Below, in pieces: positions 7,703 through 15,419 of a DNA stretch of 39,979 nucleotides. The translations under genes were made by a program, and so were the position numbers. The DNA comes from Actinomycetes bacterium (GTDB lineage: Bacteria; Actinomycetota; Acidimicrobiia; Acidimicrobiales; Palsa-688). Numbering within the stretch: position 1 is the first letter of the stretch; each line of letters starts with the position of its first letter. The notes under the pieces are model-generated. The model did no database searches. It worked only from the letters and a program-made list of their open reading frames with translations, and was not told the origin of the DNA. The stretch covers positions 1-39,979 of the forward strand of contig JAKBAM010000022.1 in the NCBI GenBank assembly GCA_021809105.1, read 5' to 3'.

Positions 7703-8347
7703 GTGAACGCCCCTACGATCGGGGTGCTGGCACTTCAGGGTGACGTCCGCGAGCATCGCCGGATGCTGGCCGGTCTCGGTGCAACGACCGTAGAGGTCAG
7801 GCGCCCAGCCGACCTCTCCTGCGTGGACGGATTGGTCATCCCAGGCGGAGAATCGACCGCGATATCGGTGCTCCTGGGCACCTCGGGCCTCCTCCCGCCG
7901 CTGCGCGCGCGACTGGCTGCAGGAATGCCGACCCTCGGGACGTGCGCGGGCATGATCCTGCTGGCCGGGGAGGTTGTCGACGGCCGGCCGGACCAGGAGC
8001 GGCTGGCCGCTGTCGACATCACCGTCCGGCGCAACGCCTTCGGTCGACAAGTCGATTCGTTCGAGACCGACCTGGACGTGCGCGGTATCGAGGGGCCGCC
8101 GCTGCATGCCGTGTTCATTCGTGCGCCGCTCGTCGAGCGGGTCGGCCACGAGGTCGAGGTGCTGGCGGAGGTCCCGGGTCGCGACGGGGTTCGGCGGCCG
8201 GTCGTCTGTCGGCAGGGGCCGGTGCTGGTGGCGGCGTTCCACCCGGAGCTCTCCGGCGACGCCCGCCTCCATCGGCGCTTCCTCGGGTTGGTCGGTGGCG
8301 CCGAGGCCGCAAATGCAGCAGCATCAGCGAGCAGAGAGGAGCCGTGA
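7703..8347 (+). CDS. pdxT: Pyridoxal 5'-phosphate synthase, glutaminase subunit PdxT
   Basis: A 214-residue class I glutamine amidotransferase that hydrolyses glutamine and channels ammonia to PdxS. Motifs: [13 protein letters not shown] at the N-terminus, PGGESTA (48-54) for glutamine binding, [10 protein letters not shown] with nucleophile Cys81, and [10 protein letters not shown] with the His and Glu of the triad. The GTG at 7703 is supported by CGAGGA nine bases upstream. It lies 85 bp after pdxS and overlaps yebC by one base (TGATG), so pdxT and yebC are coupled. Confidence 0.95.
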   Translation: MNAPTIGVLALQGDVREHRRMLAGLGATTVEVRRPADLSCVDGLVIPGGESTAISVLLGTSGLLPPLRARLAAGMPTLGTCAGMILLAGEVVDGRPDQERLAAVDITVRRNAFGRQVDSFETDLDVRGIEGPPLHAVFIRAPLVERVGHEVEVLAEVPGRDGVRRPVVCRQGPVLVAAFHPELSGDARLHRRFLGLVGGAEAANAAASASREEP

Positions 8348-9099
8348 TGTCAGGACATTCGAAATGGGCGACGATCAAGCACAAGAAGGGGGCGGCCGAC
8401 AAGGCCCGGGGGAAGCTCTTCGCCAAGCTGATTCGCCAGGTCGAAGTCGCCGCCCGCGAGAGCGGGGGTGATCCAGATACCAACCCGACCCTGCGCACGA
8501 TGTTCCAGAAGGCCAGGGAGAGCTCGGTGCCCCTCGATACCATCGAGAGGGCGATAAAGCGGGGGACCGGTGAGCTCGAAGGGGTCACCTACGAGCAGGT
8601 GGTGTACGAAGGCTATGCCCCCTCCGGTGTGGCGATCATCGTCGAATGCCTGACCGACAACCGCAACCGGACCGGACCCGAACTGCGAGCGACGTTCTCC
8701 AAGAACGGCGGCTCGATGGCCGAGCCGGGCGCGGTGGCCTGGCAGTTCGAGCGCAAGGGCGTGGTCTTGGTCCCGGCCACAGCGGCCAGCGAGGACGACT
8801 TGATGCTGAGCGCGCTCGAGGCGGGCGCGGAGGACATCGTGTTGGCCGGCGACAGCTGGCAGGTGACCACACCGCCCCATGACCTTGCGGCGGTGCGCCA
8901 CGCTCTCGACGAGGCCGGGATCGCAGTGGAGTCGGCGGAGGTCACGATGCTGGCCAGTCAGACCGTTCCCCTCGACAACGAATCCGCCGCCAGGAAGGTA
9001 CTTCACCTGGTGGATCTGCTCGAGGACAACGACGACGTCCAGAACGTCTACGCCAACTTCGACATCCCCGATGCCATCCTCGAGCTAGTCGAGGCGTGA
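8347..9099 (+). CDS. yebC: YebC/PmpR family DNA-binding regulator / translation factor
   Basis: A 250-residue YebC (TACO1-like) protein. The start [20 protein letters not shown] is the family signature, followed by the three-domain plan with VYEGYAPSGVAIIVECLTDNRNRT and FSKNGGSMAEPGAVAWQF. Family members were described as transcription regulators near ruvCAB and, for some, as factors that help ribosomes at proline stretches. Here it sits between pdxT and ruvCAB. GAGAGGAG lies just before the ATG, which shares its A with the pdxT stop. Confidence 0.95.
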   Translation: MSGHSKWATIKHKKGAADKARGKLFAKLIRQVEVAARESGGDPDTNPTLRTMFQKARESSVPLDTIERAIKRGTGELEGVTYEQVVYEGYAPSGVAIIVECLTDNRNRTGPELRATFSKNGGSMAEPGAVAWQFERKGVVLVPATAASEDDLMLSALEAGAEDIVLAGDSWQVTTPPHDLAAVRHALDEAGIAVESAEVTMLASQTVPLDNESAARKVLHLVDLLEDNDDVQNVYANFDIPDAILELVEA

Positions 9100-9608
9100 T
9101 GGCCGCGTCTGGAGACGGCATCGCGGTCGAGGCCGACCAGGAGCCCGCCGGCCGCCGTCCAGGCGCAGGCGACGAGGCACCCGACTTCACCCTGCACGGG
9201 ACGGGCGGCCGGACGTTCACCTTGAGCGAGGCCCGTGGCGCGCCAATCGTGCTGGTGTTCTACCCAGCGGACAACTCCCCGGTGTGCACTCAGCAGCTGC
9301 GCTCGTACAGCGAAGACCTGGAGCGTTTCACCGACCTCGGCGCCGCGGTCTGGTGCCTAAGCCCTCAGGACGTCTCCACCCACGAGACGTTCGCGGCTGA
9401 GCAACGGTTGCGCCTGCCGCTGTTGGCTGACATCGGCTCGGTTGTCGGGAGGTCCTACGACATCCTCGGGCCGCTCGGCTTCTACAGGCGGTCGATCTTC
9501 GTGGTAGACGGCGGTGGCACCGTCCGCTGGGCCCGGCGGTCGCTCTCGAGCCTGACCTACCTTCCGACGGAGCAGCTGGTCGGGGCCGTGCAATCCACAC
9601 TCGGGTAA
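9099..9608 (+). CDS. Peroxiredoxin of the AhpC-TSA superfamily (Bcp/AhpE-like)
   Basis: A 169-residue thioredoxin-fold peroxidase that would reduce hydrogen or organic peroxides. The core is APDFTLHGTGGRTFTLSE then VLVFYPADNSPVCTQQL with peroxidatic Cys63. The five-residues-later resolving cysteine of many Bcp proteins is absent (CTQQLR). The only other cysteine is Cys86 in AAVWCLSPQD, so the enzyme may be 1-Cys or may use Cys86. The ATG at 9099 overlaps the yebC stop as TGATG; a GTG at 9096 is in frame just before it. It ends 24 bp before ruvC. About 24 N-terminal residues are acidic and not part of the fold. Confidence 0.88.
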   Translation: MAASGDGIAVEADQEPAGRRPGAGDEAPDFTLHGTGGRTFTLSEARGAPIVLVFYPADNSPVCTQQLRSYSEDLERFTDLGAAVWCLSPQDVSTHETFAAEQRLRLPLLADIGSVVGRSYDILGPLGFYRRSIFVVDGGGTVRWARRSLSSLTYLPTEQLVGAVQSTLG

Positions 9609-9619
9609 GCCGGGCCTGC

Positions 9620-9625
9620 TAGCTT
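9620..9625 (+). promoter_or_regulatory. -10 box TAGCTT, probable leaderless promoter of ruvC
   Basis: TAGCTT ends 7 nt before the ruvC ATG. No Shine-Dalgarno sequence lies between. Confidence 0.5.
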
Positions 9626-9632
9626 CGAACTG

Positions 9633-10139
9633 ATGTTCGCCCTCGGGATCGATCCGGGCCTGTCCCGATGCGGCTACGGCGCCGTCGAGCAGCGTGGAGG
9701 TAGCTTGCGGGCAGTAGCGGTCGGCCATCTCAGCACCCCACCCGACCAGGCGCTGAGCCAACGCCTGGGCACCCTTCTGGGTGACCTTCAAGACCTCGTG
9801 GCCGAGCTGAATCCCGATGTGGTGGTCGTCGAGCGGGTGTTGTTCCAGGTCAATGCCCGCACCGCCATGTCGGTGGGCCAGGCCAGCGGCCTGGCCCTGG
9901 CGGTGGCGGCGCAAGCCGGCTGCCCAGTGGTGCAGTACAGCCCCAACGAGGTCAAGCAAGCCGTAACCGGGTACGGCTCAGCTACCAAGGGACAGGTTCA
10001 GAGGATGGTTCAGGTCCTGCTCGGCTTGGCCGAGCCCCCGAAGCCAGCCGATCGAGCCGACGCATTGGCGCTGGCCGTGTGCCACCTGAGCGGGGCCCGC
10101 CTCCATGCCGCGGCCGCCGTTGCTGGGAGCCGTCCGTGA
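9633..10139 (+). CDS. ruvC: Holliday junction resolvase RuvC
   Basis: A 168-residue RNase-H-like endonuclease that cuts Holliday junctions as part of the RuvABC resolvasome. All four catalytic acids are visible: Asp7 (GIDPGLSRCGYG), Glu67 (VVVERVL), and Asp140/Asp143 (PADRADALALAVCH). The NARTAMSVGQASG and EVKQAVTGYGSATKGQVQRM segments are typical. Overlaps ruvA by GTGA. Confidence 0.97.
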   Translation: MFALGIDPGLSRCGYGAVEQRGGSLRAVAVGHLSTPPDQALSQRLGTLLGDLQDLVAELNPDVVVVERVLFQVNARTAMSVGQASGLALAVAAQAGCPVVQYSPNEVKQAVTGYGSATKGQVQRMVQVLLGLAEPPKPADRADALALAVCHLSGARLHAAAAVAGSRP

Positions 10140-10753
10140 TCGGGTCGCTCAGGGGGGTCATCCTGGATCGCTCGGTGCGCAGCGAGCACGCCGCTGAGAT
10201 CCTGCTCGAGGCGGGGGGCGTCGGGTATCGCGTGGTGGTCGGTACCGGCGCGCTGGCGCGCATAGGCGACCTAGGGGCACCGGCGTTCGTGCACGTGCAC
10301 ACCCATGTCCGGGAGGACGCTCTGATCCTTTACGGGTTCCCCACCCGCGAGGAGAGGGCGTGTTTCGAGGCGCTCATCGGCGCTCACGGTGTCGGGCCGG
10401 CGGTTGCTCTGGCCCTGCTGTCGGTGCACAGCCCAGCTGCGCTTCGCCGGGCCGTCGCTACCGATGACCTCGACGCGCTTACTCTCGTCCCGGGGATCGG
10501 CAAGAAGATCGCGGCGCGCCTGCTGATGGAGCTCAAGTCGCGCCTCGACATCGGCGACGACGATCCGGGCCTGCGCGCCGTCGGCGCGGGCCTCGGGGGT
10601 GAGCCCGACGTCCGTAGCGAGGTGCGAGCGGCTCTGGCGGGTCTCGGTTACACCCCCGATGAGGTGCGCCATGTCGTCGCCGACCTGCCCGAAGAGGGAC
10701 GGGTCGAGGATCTGCTCCGTCGAGCCCTCCGCGACCTGGCTGCCAGCCGGTGA
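10136..10753 (+). CDS. ruvA: Holliday junction DNA helicase subunit RuvA
   Basis: A 205-residue RuvA, the four-way-junction binding tetramer that loads RuvB. The OB-fold domain begins [10 protein letters not shown]; HhH motifs follow, including [21 protein letters not shown]; and the C-terminal RuvB-binding domain has [15 protein letters not shown]. The GTG at 10136, overlapping the ruvC stop as GTGA, is chosen because the family N-terminus starts there; the frame is open further upstream inside ruvC. Confidence 0.97.
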   Translation: MIGSLRGVILDRSVRSEHAAEILLEAGGVGYRVVVGTGALARIGDLGAPAFVHVHTHVREDALILYGFPTREERACFEALIGAHGVGPAVALALLSVHSPAALRRAVATDDLDALTLVPGIGKKIAARLLMELKSRLDIGDDDPGLRAVGAGLGGEPDVRSEVRAALAGLGYTPDEVRHVVADLPEEGRVEDLLRRALRDLAASR

Positions 10754-11808
10754 GGGAAGAGGGCCTCGAGCGCGTGGTGGCAGCGGCCTCCGCCGATCCG
10801 GTGGAGTCGGCGGAGGAGGTCACGCTCCGTCCCCGGCGCCTCGCAGACTTCGTCGGCCAGCGCCAGCTGAAGGAGCATCTCGAGATCGTCCTCGAAGCGG
10901 CCCGGCGGCGGGGCCATCCGGCCGACCACGTGCTCCTGGCTGGACCGCCCGGGCTGGGCAAGACCTCCATGGCCGGGATCGTCGCCAACGAGATGGGGGC
11001 GAGCCTGCGGATCACATCAGGTCCGGCGTTGGTTCGCGCCGGCGACCTGGCGGCCATCCTGACCAACCTGGTGGAGGGCGACGTCCTCTTCGTCGACGAG
11101 ATCCACCGCCTGGGGAGAGCTGTCGAGGAGATCCTTTACCCGGCCATGGAGGACTTCCAGCTGGACATCGTGCTCGGCAAGGGACCGTCGGCCCGCTCGA
11201 TCCGTCTCGACCTGCCTCGCTTCACGCTCGTGGGCGCCACGACCCGGACCGGGCTGATCACCGGCCCCCTACGGGACCGCTTCGGGTTCGTGGCCAGACT
11301 GGACTACTACGACCCTGTCGATCTCGATGCCATCGTCCGGCGATCGGCAACCATCCTCGGCGTGGATGTGGACGGTGCCGGTTCGGCGGAGGTCGCTCGC
11401 CGCTCACGCGGCACGCCCCGCATAGCCAACCGGCTGCTCAAGCGGGTCCGGGACTACGCCGAGGTGCGGGGGGACGGACGGGTCTCGATGGAGGTCGCGC
11501 AGGCTGGTCTAGCCCTTTTCGGGGTAGACGAGCTGGGACTCGACAAGGTGGACCGCGCCATCCTCGCCGCCGTTTGCTCCCGCTTCGGCGGCGGCCCCGT
11601 CGGCCTGTCCACCCTCGCTGTGTGCGTAGGGGAGGAGACAGACACGGTCGAGGACGTTTACGAACCGTTCCTGCTGCAGCAAGGGCTGCTCATGCGGACT
11701 CCCCGCGGGCGCGTCGCTACCCCCGCCGCGTGGCGCCATCTCGGGCTGGATGGGACCGCCGGTTCGGAGCACCGCCCGGCCCGCGAGACGCTGTTCGGCG
11801 AGCAGTGA
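10750..11808 (+). CDS. ruvB: Holliday junction branch migration ATPase RuvB
   Basis: A 352-residue AAA+ motor for branch migration. Walker A is GPPGLGKT (66-72 region, Lys71), Walker B is FVDEIHRL, sensor I is ATTRTGLI, the arginine finger region is [10 protein letters not shown], and a C-terminal winged helix follows ([32 protein letters not shown]). GTG at 10750 overlaps the ruvA stop (GTGA). Last gene of the ruvCAB operon and convergent with the next gene. Confidence 0.97.
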   Translation: MREEGLERVVAAASADPVESAEEVTLRPRRLADFVGQRQLKEHLEIVLEAARRRGHPADHVLLAGPPGLGKTSMAGIVANEMGASLRITSGPALVRAGDLAAILTNLVEGDVLFVDEIHRLGRAVEEILYPAMEDFQLDIVLGKGPSARSIRLDLPRFTLVGATTRTGLITGPLRDRFGFVARLDYYDPVDLDAIVRRSATILGVDVDGAGSAEVARRSRGTPRIANRLLKRVRDYAEVRGDGRVSMEVAQAGLALFGVDELGLDKVDRAILAAVCSRFGGGPVGLSTLAVCVGEETDTVEDVYEPFLLQQGLLMRTPRGRVATPAAWRHLGLDGTAGSEHRPARETLFGEQ

Positions 11809-11824
11809 TCGCGCCGCCCCACAG

Positions 11825-11844
11825 GGGACCCGACTTCAGGTCCC
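11825..11844. terminator. Hairpin between convergent ruvB and minus-strand gene
   Basis: GGGACC (11825-11830) and GGTCCC (11839-11844) form a 6-bp stem with an 8-nt loop. It sits in the 27-bp space between the convergent genes and includes the stop codon of the minus-strand gene. No U-tract follows on either strand, so it is a weak terminator candidate. Confidence 0.35.
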
Positions 11845-12804
11845 GTGACGCTTGCGGACGATGGTGGCGCCACGCACGTGGATTGTTCTAGCGAGCTCTT
11901 CCTGCAGGCGAAGGGCGCGGCGGTCCCGCCGGCGGCGGAACGCCACCGGGCCGCCGGCAACCAACAGCAGCGCCGCAGCGGTACCGACCAGCCAAAGGAC
12001 GCTGGCAACCATCGGGTGTCGGGTGACCGACAGCGTAAAGCCCGGAACGGCCGTCCGTAGGAGCGCCGCTTCGGCGTGGGCGGCGGTCGTGGCGTCCGCG
12101 CGGGGCGACCCACTGGCGAGTAGCACCTCGACCAGGGCCACCACCCGCCCCTCCTGCCAGACGGTCACCCCCACCTGGCCGGGCCCCGTCGCTCCCTTGG
12201 CTGGCCCGTAGAGCGAGCCGGCGGCGCCGGCGATGCCGGCTGGCGCCCACTGCCCGGTGCGGACTAGCCCCGACTGCGAGAAGGCAGTGGGTGACAGCTG
12301 CGAGGTGGCCAGCTGTGAGCGGACCGTGCTGGCGGTGGGAGCATCGGGGAGCAAGAAGGTGACCACGACCAAGCCATCACTGCTCGAGGCTTTCGTGGTC
12401 CACTGCACCACGTAGAGGCCGGTCTGGCCCGGATGGGCCTTCGTCGCGGCCTCCATCGCGGCGAGGGAGCCGGTCGTGGCCGCTTGCTCGCCGGCATGAG
12501 CCGGGGCGCCGGGAAAGTTGGTCGTGCCAGTGCGGGCAATGGCTAGGTGACTTAGGCGGCCCCTGACGATGGAGCTGGTCGGTACTACGAGCTGATAGCC
12601 GATCCCGGCCACGACCAGTACCACGACCGCCCGCACGACAACCCCTGGCCAGGCGCGGCGGCGGCCGGGCGCGACGCTCGCCACCGTGTCGGCGTCCCTC
12701 TCTGTTTCGAGGTCGCCAGGATCGAGCGGAGGCTCGGGCGCATCCGGTTCCTCCGCGGTCCCGGACTGATCTTCGGTGTCTCCCGGTGTGCTGCCGGCGC
12801 TCAC
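11836..12804 (-). CDS. Uncharacterised two-TM protein with large external domain
   Basis: A 322-residue protein of unknown function. Residues 1-50 are acidic and disordered-looking; a membrane helix lies at about 53-75, then roughly 190 residues that would be outside the cytoplasm, a second helix at about 265-288, and a very basic cytoplasmic tail (FRRRRDRRALRLQEELAR). The outer part is Ala/Gly/Thr-rich with VVVTFLLPDAPTASTVRSQL and QVGVTVWQEGRVVALVEVLL; no family is recognised. The GTG at 12804 overlaps the stop of the upstream membrane protein (GTGA), so the two are translationally coupled. The frame is open upstream, but that part lies in the Pro-rich tail of the neighbour and is not credible coding sequence. 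Confidence 0.75.
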   Translation of the reverse strand: MSAGSTPGDTEDQSGTAEEPDAPEPPLDPGDLETERDADTVASVAPGRRRAWPGVVVRAVVVLVVAGIGYQLVVPTSSIVRGRLSHLAIARTGTTNFPGAPAHAGEQAATTGSLAAMEAATKAHPGQTGLYVVQWTTKASSSDGLVVVTFLLPDAPTASTVRSQLATSQLSPTAFSQSGLVRTGQWAPAGIAGAAGSLYGPAKGATGPGQVGVTVWQEGRVVALVEVLLASGSPRADATTAAHAEAALLRTAVPGFTLSVTRHPMVASVLWLVGTAAALLLVAGGPVAFRRRRDRRALRLQEELARTIHVRGATIVRKRHGT

Positions 12805-14279
12805 GGCCTCCAGCCGCCCTCGGTTGTGCCGTCGGACTGCCCAGGTGCCGACGGCCCGGCGGGCGGCTCGGCGCTTTGCTGGCTGGAGCCGGTTGCCTGT
12901 GACTCCTGGGGGTGGGGAGGAGGGGGTGGCCAACCGCCCGACGCCGCCCACGGCCGCGGTGTCTCGGGTCGAGGAGGGTCTGGTCGAGGAGGTGCGGGCT
13001 GCTGAGCACCCGGCAGCGAGGGCGGCGGCCAGTAGGTCGCTTGCGGGGTCGGAGTGCCGCCGTAGGGCCTGGGCGACTGGTGCGTCCCGCCCGGATCGCC
13101 CCATCCCCATGGCGCCCCTGGCGCTTGCCAACCGCTGCCTGGCGGGCCGTAGGGGCCTTGATAGCCGTACGGATTGTGAGGGCCGGCCGGCGGGGGAGCC
13201 CACTGGCCAGGCGCCTGCCGACCTGGCTGGGCCGGCCACCCGTAAGAGGCCGGGACCGCCAGGGAGGAGCTGGTCGGTTCAAGGCGGTGGCCACGGGAGC
13301 TCCACAAGCCTCCGAGCAGCGCCAGGATCAGCAGCGACGCGAACTCCAGGTCGAACCATCCGGTCATCTGAAGCGAGACCGACGGGCTTATCTGCGCCAG
13401 ATTGGGGACGAGCCGGCTCGGGTCCTGGGTTTCGAGGGTCTGTGCGACCGCCGAGAGCACCTCGGACAGGGCTACCACCAGCACCCCCGCAATGACCGCG
13501 AAGCTCACGCGGCGGGGCCGAAGGCCCAGGGCGACGATCGGCACCAGCCCGAAGGAGGCCCCTGCCCAAACGTTGCCGGCGATCACCAGTGCCGGATTCT
13601 TGAACGCGTTTCCGGCCGTGAAGCTGGCCGAGAAGGTCGGGTCCAAGGTGCTGGTGACGATATAGCGATCCCAGGATGGGAAGAAGGCCACGGCGAGCAC
13701 CACGGCGGCGACAGCTGATGCTACGAGGACCAGCCGGTCTCCCTGGCCCGAAGCGTCGCCCCGCCAGCCTTGCAGGCGGCTGGCGGGCTGGCTCCGAACC
13801 GTGACGAGCAGAGCGAGGGCGGCACCGGCCGCTCCGGCCAGCCAGGCCGAAGACAGCAGCCATAGGCCCGCGCCCCCGCCGGTACCGTTGGTCGTCAGCT
13901 GGCCCAAGTCGGCGACGCGGAGCCCGAAATAGCAAAAGCCCAGACCGGCTGCGCCGAACGCTCCGGCTTGTAGCAGCGCCTCCCGGCGGGAGGCGACCAG
14001 GCCGGCGGTGATGAGCCATGCCGCCGCCACCACGCACGTCGGCACGATCTGGTCGGCAGTGGCGGAAAGCGCGGTGCCGATCCCGCCGCCGACGTAGTAA
14101 GCCGGGAAGAGCGCCACCACCGCCAGGACGGCCGCGGCGGCCAGCAGCCCGGCTGCGAGCAAGGGCAGGGCTTCCCAGCGACCGGACCTGGCGGCTGAAG
14201 GCGGCCCGGCCGGACCGTGGCCCTCGGCCGGCGTCGGCGGGTCCCCTGGCAGGGGATATCGGGATCCAGCGTCGAGCAT
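12801..14279 (-). CDS. Uncharacterised 8-TM protein with internal repeat and Pro/Gly-rich tail
   Basis: A 492-residue protein of unknown function. About eight hydrophobic helices fill residues 30-326, and residues ~327-492 are a cytoplasmic or surface tail rich in Pro, Gly, Tyr, Trp and Gln (for example PYGYQGPYGPPGSGW). The helical part looks like two related four-helix halves: AAVLAVVALFPAYYV in the first resembles AAVVLAVAFFPSWDRYIV in the second. The ATG at 14279 is supported by GAGGAAGG in the correct place on the minus strand. The frame continues upstream, but that stretch would run into the divergent queA. It is followed by the two-TM protein with a 4-nt overlap. I see no known transporter or enzyme motif. 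Confidence 0.78.
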   Translation of the reverse strand: MLDAGSRYPLPGDPPTPAEGHGPAGPPSAARSGRWEALPLLAAGLLAAAAVLAVVALFPAYYVGGGIGTALSATADQIVPTCVVAAAWLITAGLVASRREALLQAGAFGAAGLGFCYFGLRVADLGQLTTNGTGGGAGLWLLSSAWLAGAAGAALALLVTVRSQPASRLQGWRGDASGQGDRLVLVASAVAAVVLAVAFFPSWDRYIVTSTLDPTFSASFTAGNAFKNPALVIAGNVWAGASFGLVPIVALGLRPRRVSFAVIAGVLVVALSEVLSAVAQTLETQDPSRLVPNLAQISPSVSLQMTGWFDLEFASLLILALLGGLWSSRGHRLEPTSSSLAVPASYGWPAQPGRQAPGQWAPPPAGPHNPYGYQGPYGPPGSGWQAPGAPWGWGDPGGTHQSPRPYGGTPTPQATYWPPPSLPGAQQPAPPRPDPPRPETPRPWAASGGWPPPPPHPQESQATGSSQQSAEPPAGPSAPGQSDGTTEGGWRP

Positions 14280-14389
14280 TCCCACCTTCCTCACGGTACG
14301 CACTGGGCCGGGTTCGGCTCCGGCACCTCCACGCATGCTCGCAGCTTCCCGGTGCTGATGGCACGCGCCGGCCGGTCTCAGCCTTCGAC

Positions 14390-14395
14390 TAGACC
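14390..14395 (+). promoter_or_regulatory. -10-like TAGACC, probable leaderless promoter of queA
   Basis: TAGACC ends 7 nt before the GTG at 14403. The last base deviates from TAnnnT. No Shine-Dalgarno sequence is present. Confidence 0.35.
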
Positions 14396-14402
14396 ACGAC
14401 CC

Positions 14403-15419
14403 GTGGATGTGCCCGACTACAACCTCCCGGCGGAGGCTATCGCCCAGCAACCCGCTGCGAGGCGCGACGCGGCCCGGCTGCTCGTCTCGCTGCGCCCCGG
14501 CGAGGTCAGCCATCGCTTCGTCCGTGACCTGCCGGAGCTGCTCGGACCCGGCGATGTTCTCGTGGTCAATACCACCCGCGTGCTTCCCGCCCGCCTCAGC
14601 CTGGAGAAATCGACAGGCGGGTCCGCGGAGGTCCTGCTGTTGGAGCCGATCGCCGGACGGGCCGGATGCTGGGAAGCCCTGGTCCGTCCAGGCCGGCGCC
14701 TACCGCCGGGCACGGTGCTCAGCGCGCCGGGCGCCCCCCGGCCGCTGGTCGAGGTCGGGGCCGCGCTCGGCGACAGCCGGCGTCAGGTCCGACTCCTGGT
14801 CGAGGCAGAAGAGGTCTTCTCGACTGGTACGGTGCCGGTGCCCCCCTATATCCACGAGCCCCCGACCGATCCCGAGCGGTACCAGACCGTATACGCAGAG
14901 CACCCAGGCAGCGTCGCCGCGCCGACCGCCGGCCTGCACCTGACCGTCGAGGTGCTCGACCGGCTCCGGGCGAGGGGAGTGCAGGTGGCCACGGTCGACC
15001 TGTCAGTAGGCCTGGGCACGTTTTTGCCTGTCACCGCCGAGCGGGCCGAGGAGCACCCGATGCACGCCGAGCGCTACCACGTGCCCGACGCCACGATGGA
15101 CGCGTGCGGCGCGGCACGTCGGGTGGTGGCGGTGGGGACGACCACCGTCCGAGCCCTCGAGTCCGCCGCGGCCACCGGACAGCGTAGCGGCCGGAGCAGC
15201 CTGTACATAAGGGGGCACTACCCGTGGCAGGTGGTGGACGTGCTGATGACCAACTTCCACCAGCCTCGCTCCACGCTGCTGCTCCTCCTCGACGCCTTCA
15301 TCGGACCCCGCTGGCGTGACCTGTACGCCGAGGCGCTCACGACCGGTTACCGGTTCCTCTCCTTCGGGGACGCCATGCTCGTGGGACGGCGCCAGGGCAG
15401 TCATGTGGGCGCCGGGTGA
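14403..15419 (+). CDS. queA: tRNA preQ1(34) S-adenosylmethionine ribosyltransferase-isomerase QueA
   Basis: A 338-residue QueA, which adds the SAM ribosyl group to preQ1 in tRNA to make epoxyqueuosine. It begins DVPDYNLPAEAIAQQPAARRDAARLL, with VNTTRVLPARL and the signature stretches TVPVPPYIHEPPTDPERYQTVYA, GSVAAPTAGLHL, VGLGTFLPV and TNFHQPRSTLLLL. GTG 14403 is used; GTG 14409 is in frame two codons later. The frame is open further upstream without any conserved residues. Overlaps tgt by GTGA. Confidence 0.95.
   Translation: MDVPDYNLPAEAIAQQPAARRDAARLLVSLRPGEVSHRFVRDLPELLGPGDVLVVNTTRVLPARLSLEKSTGGSAEVLLLEPIAGRAGCWEALVRPGRRLPPGTVLSAPGAPRPLVEVGAALGDSRRQVRLLVEAEEVFSTGTVPVPPYIHEPPTDPERYQTVYAEHPGSVAAPTAGLHLTVEVLDRLRARGVQVATVDLSVGLGTFLPVTAERAEEHPMHAERYHVPDATMDACGAARRVVAVGTTTVRALESAAATGQRSGRSSLYIRGHYPWQVVDVLMTNFHQPRSTLLLLLDAFIGPRWRDLYAEALTTGYRFLSFGDAMLVGRRQGSHVGAG

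Noticed and set aside
10599..11891. Plus-strand frame of 430 codons overlapping ruvA and ruvB
   Set aside because: Arg/Pro/Gly-rich sequence without motifs; ruvB in the other frame is unmistakable.
12805..13239. Upstream extension of the two-TM protein
   Set aside because: It would overlap the Pro-rich tail of the 8-TM protein in another frame; the GTGA overlap at 12801-12804 gives a normal coupled start.
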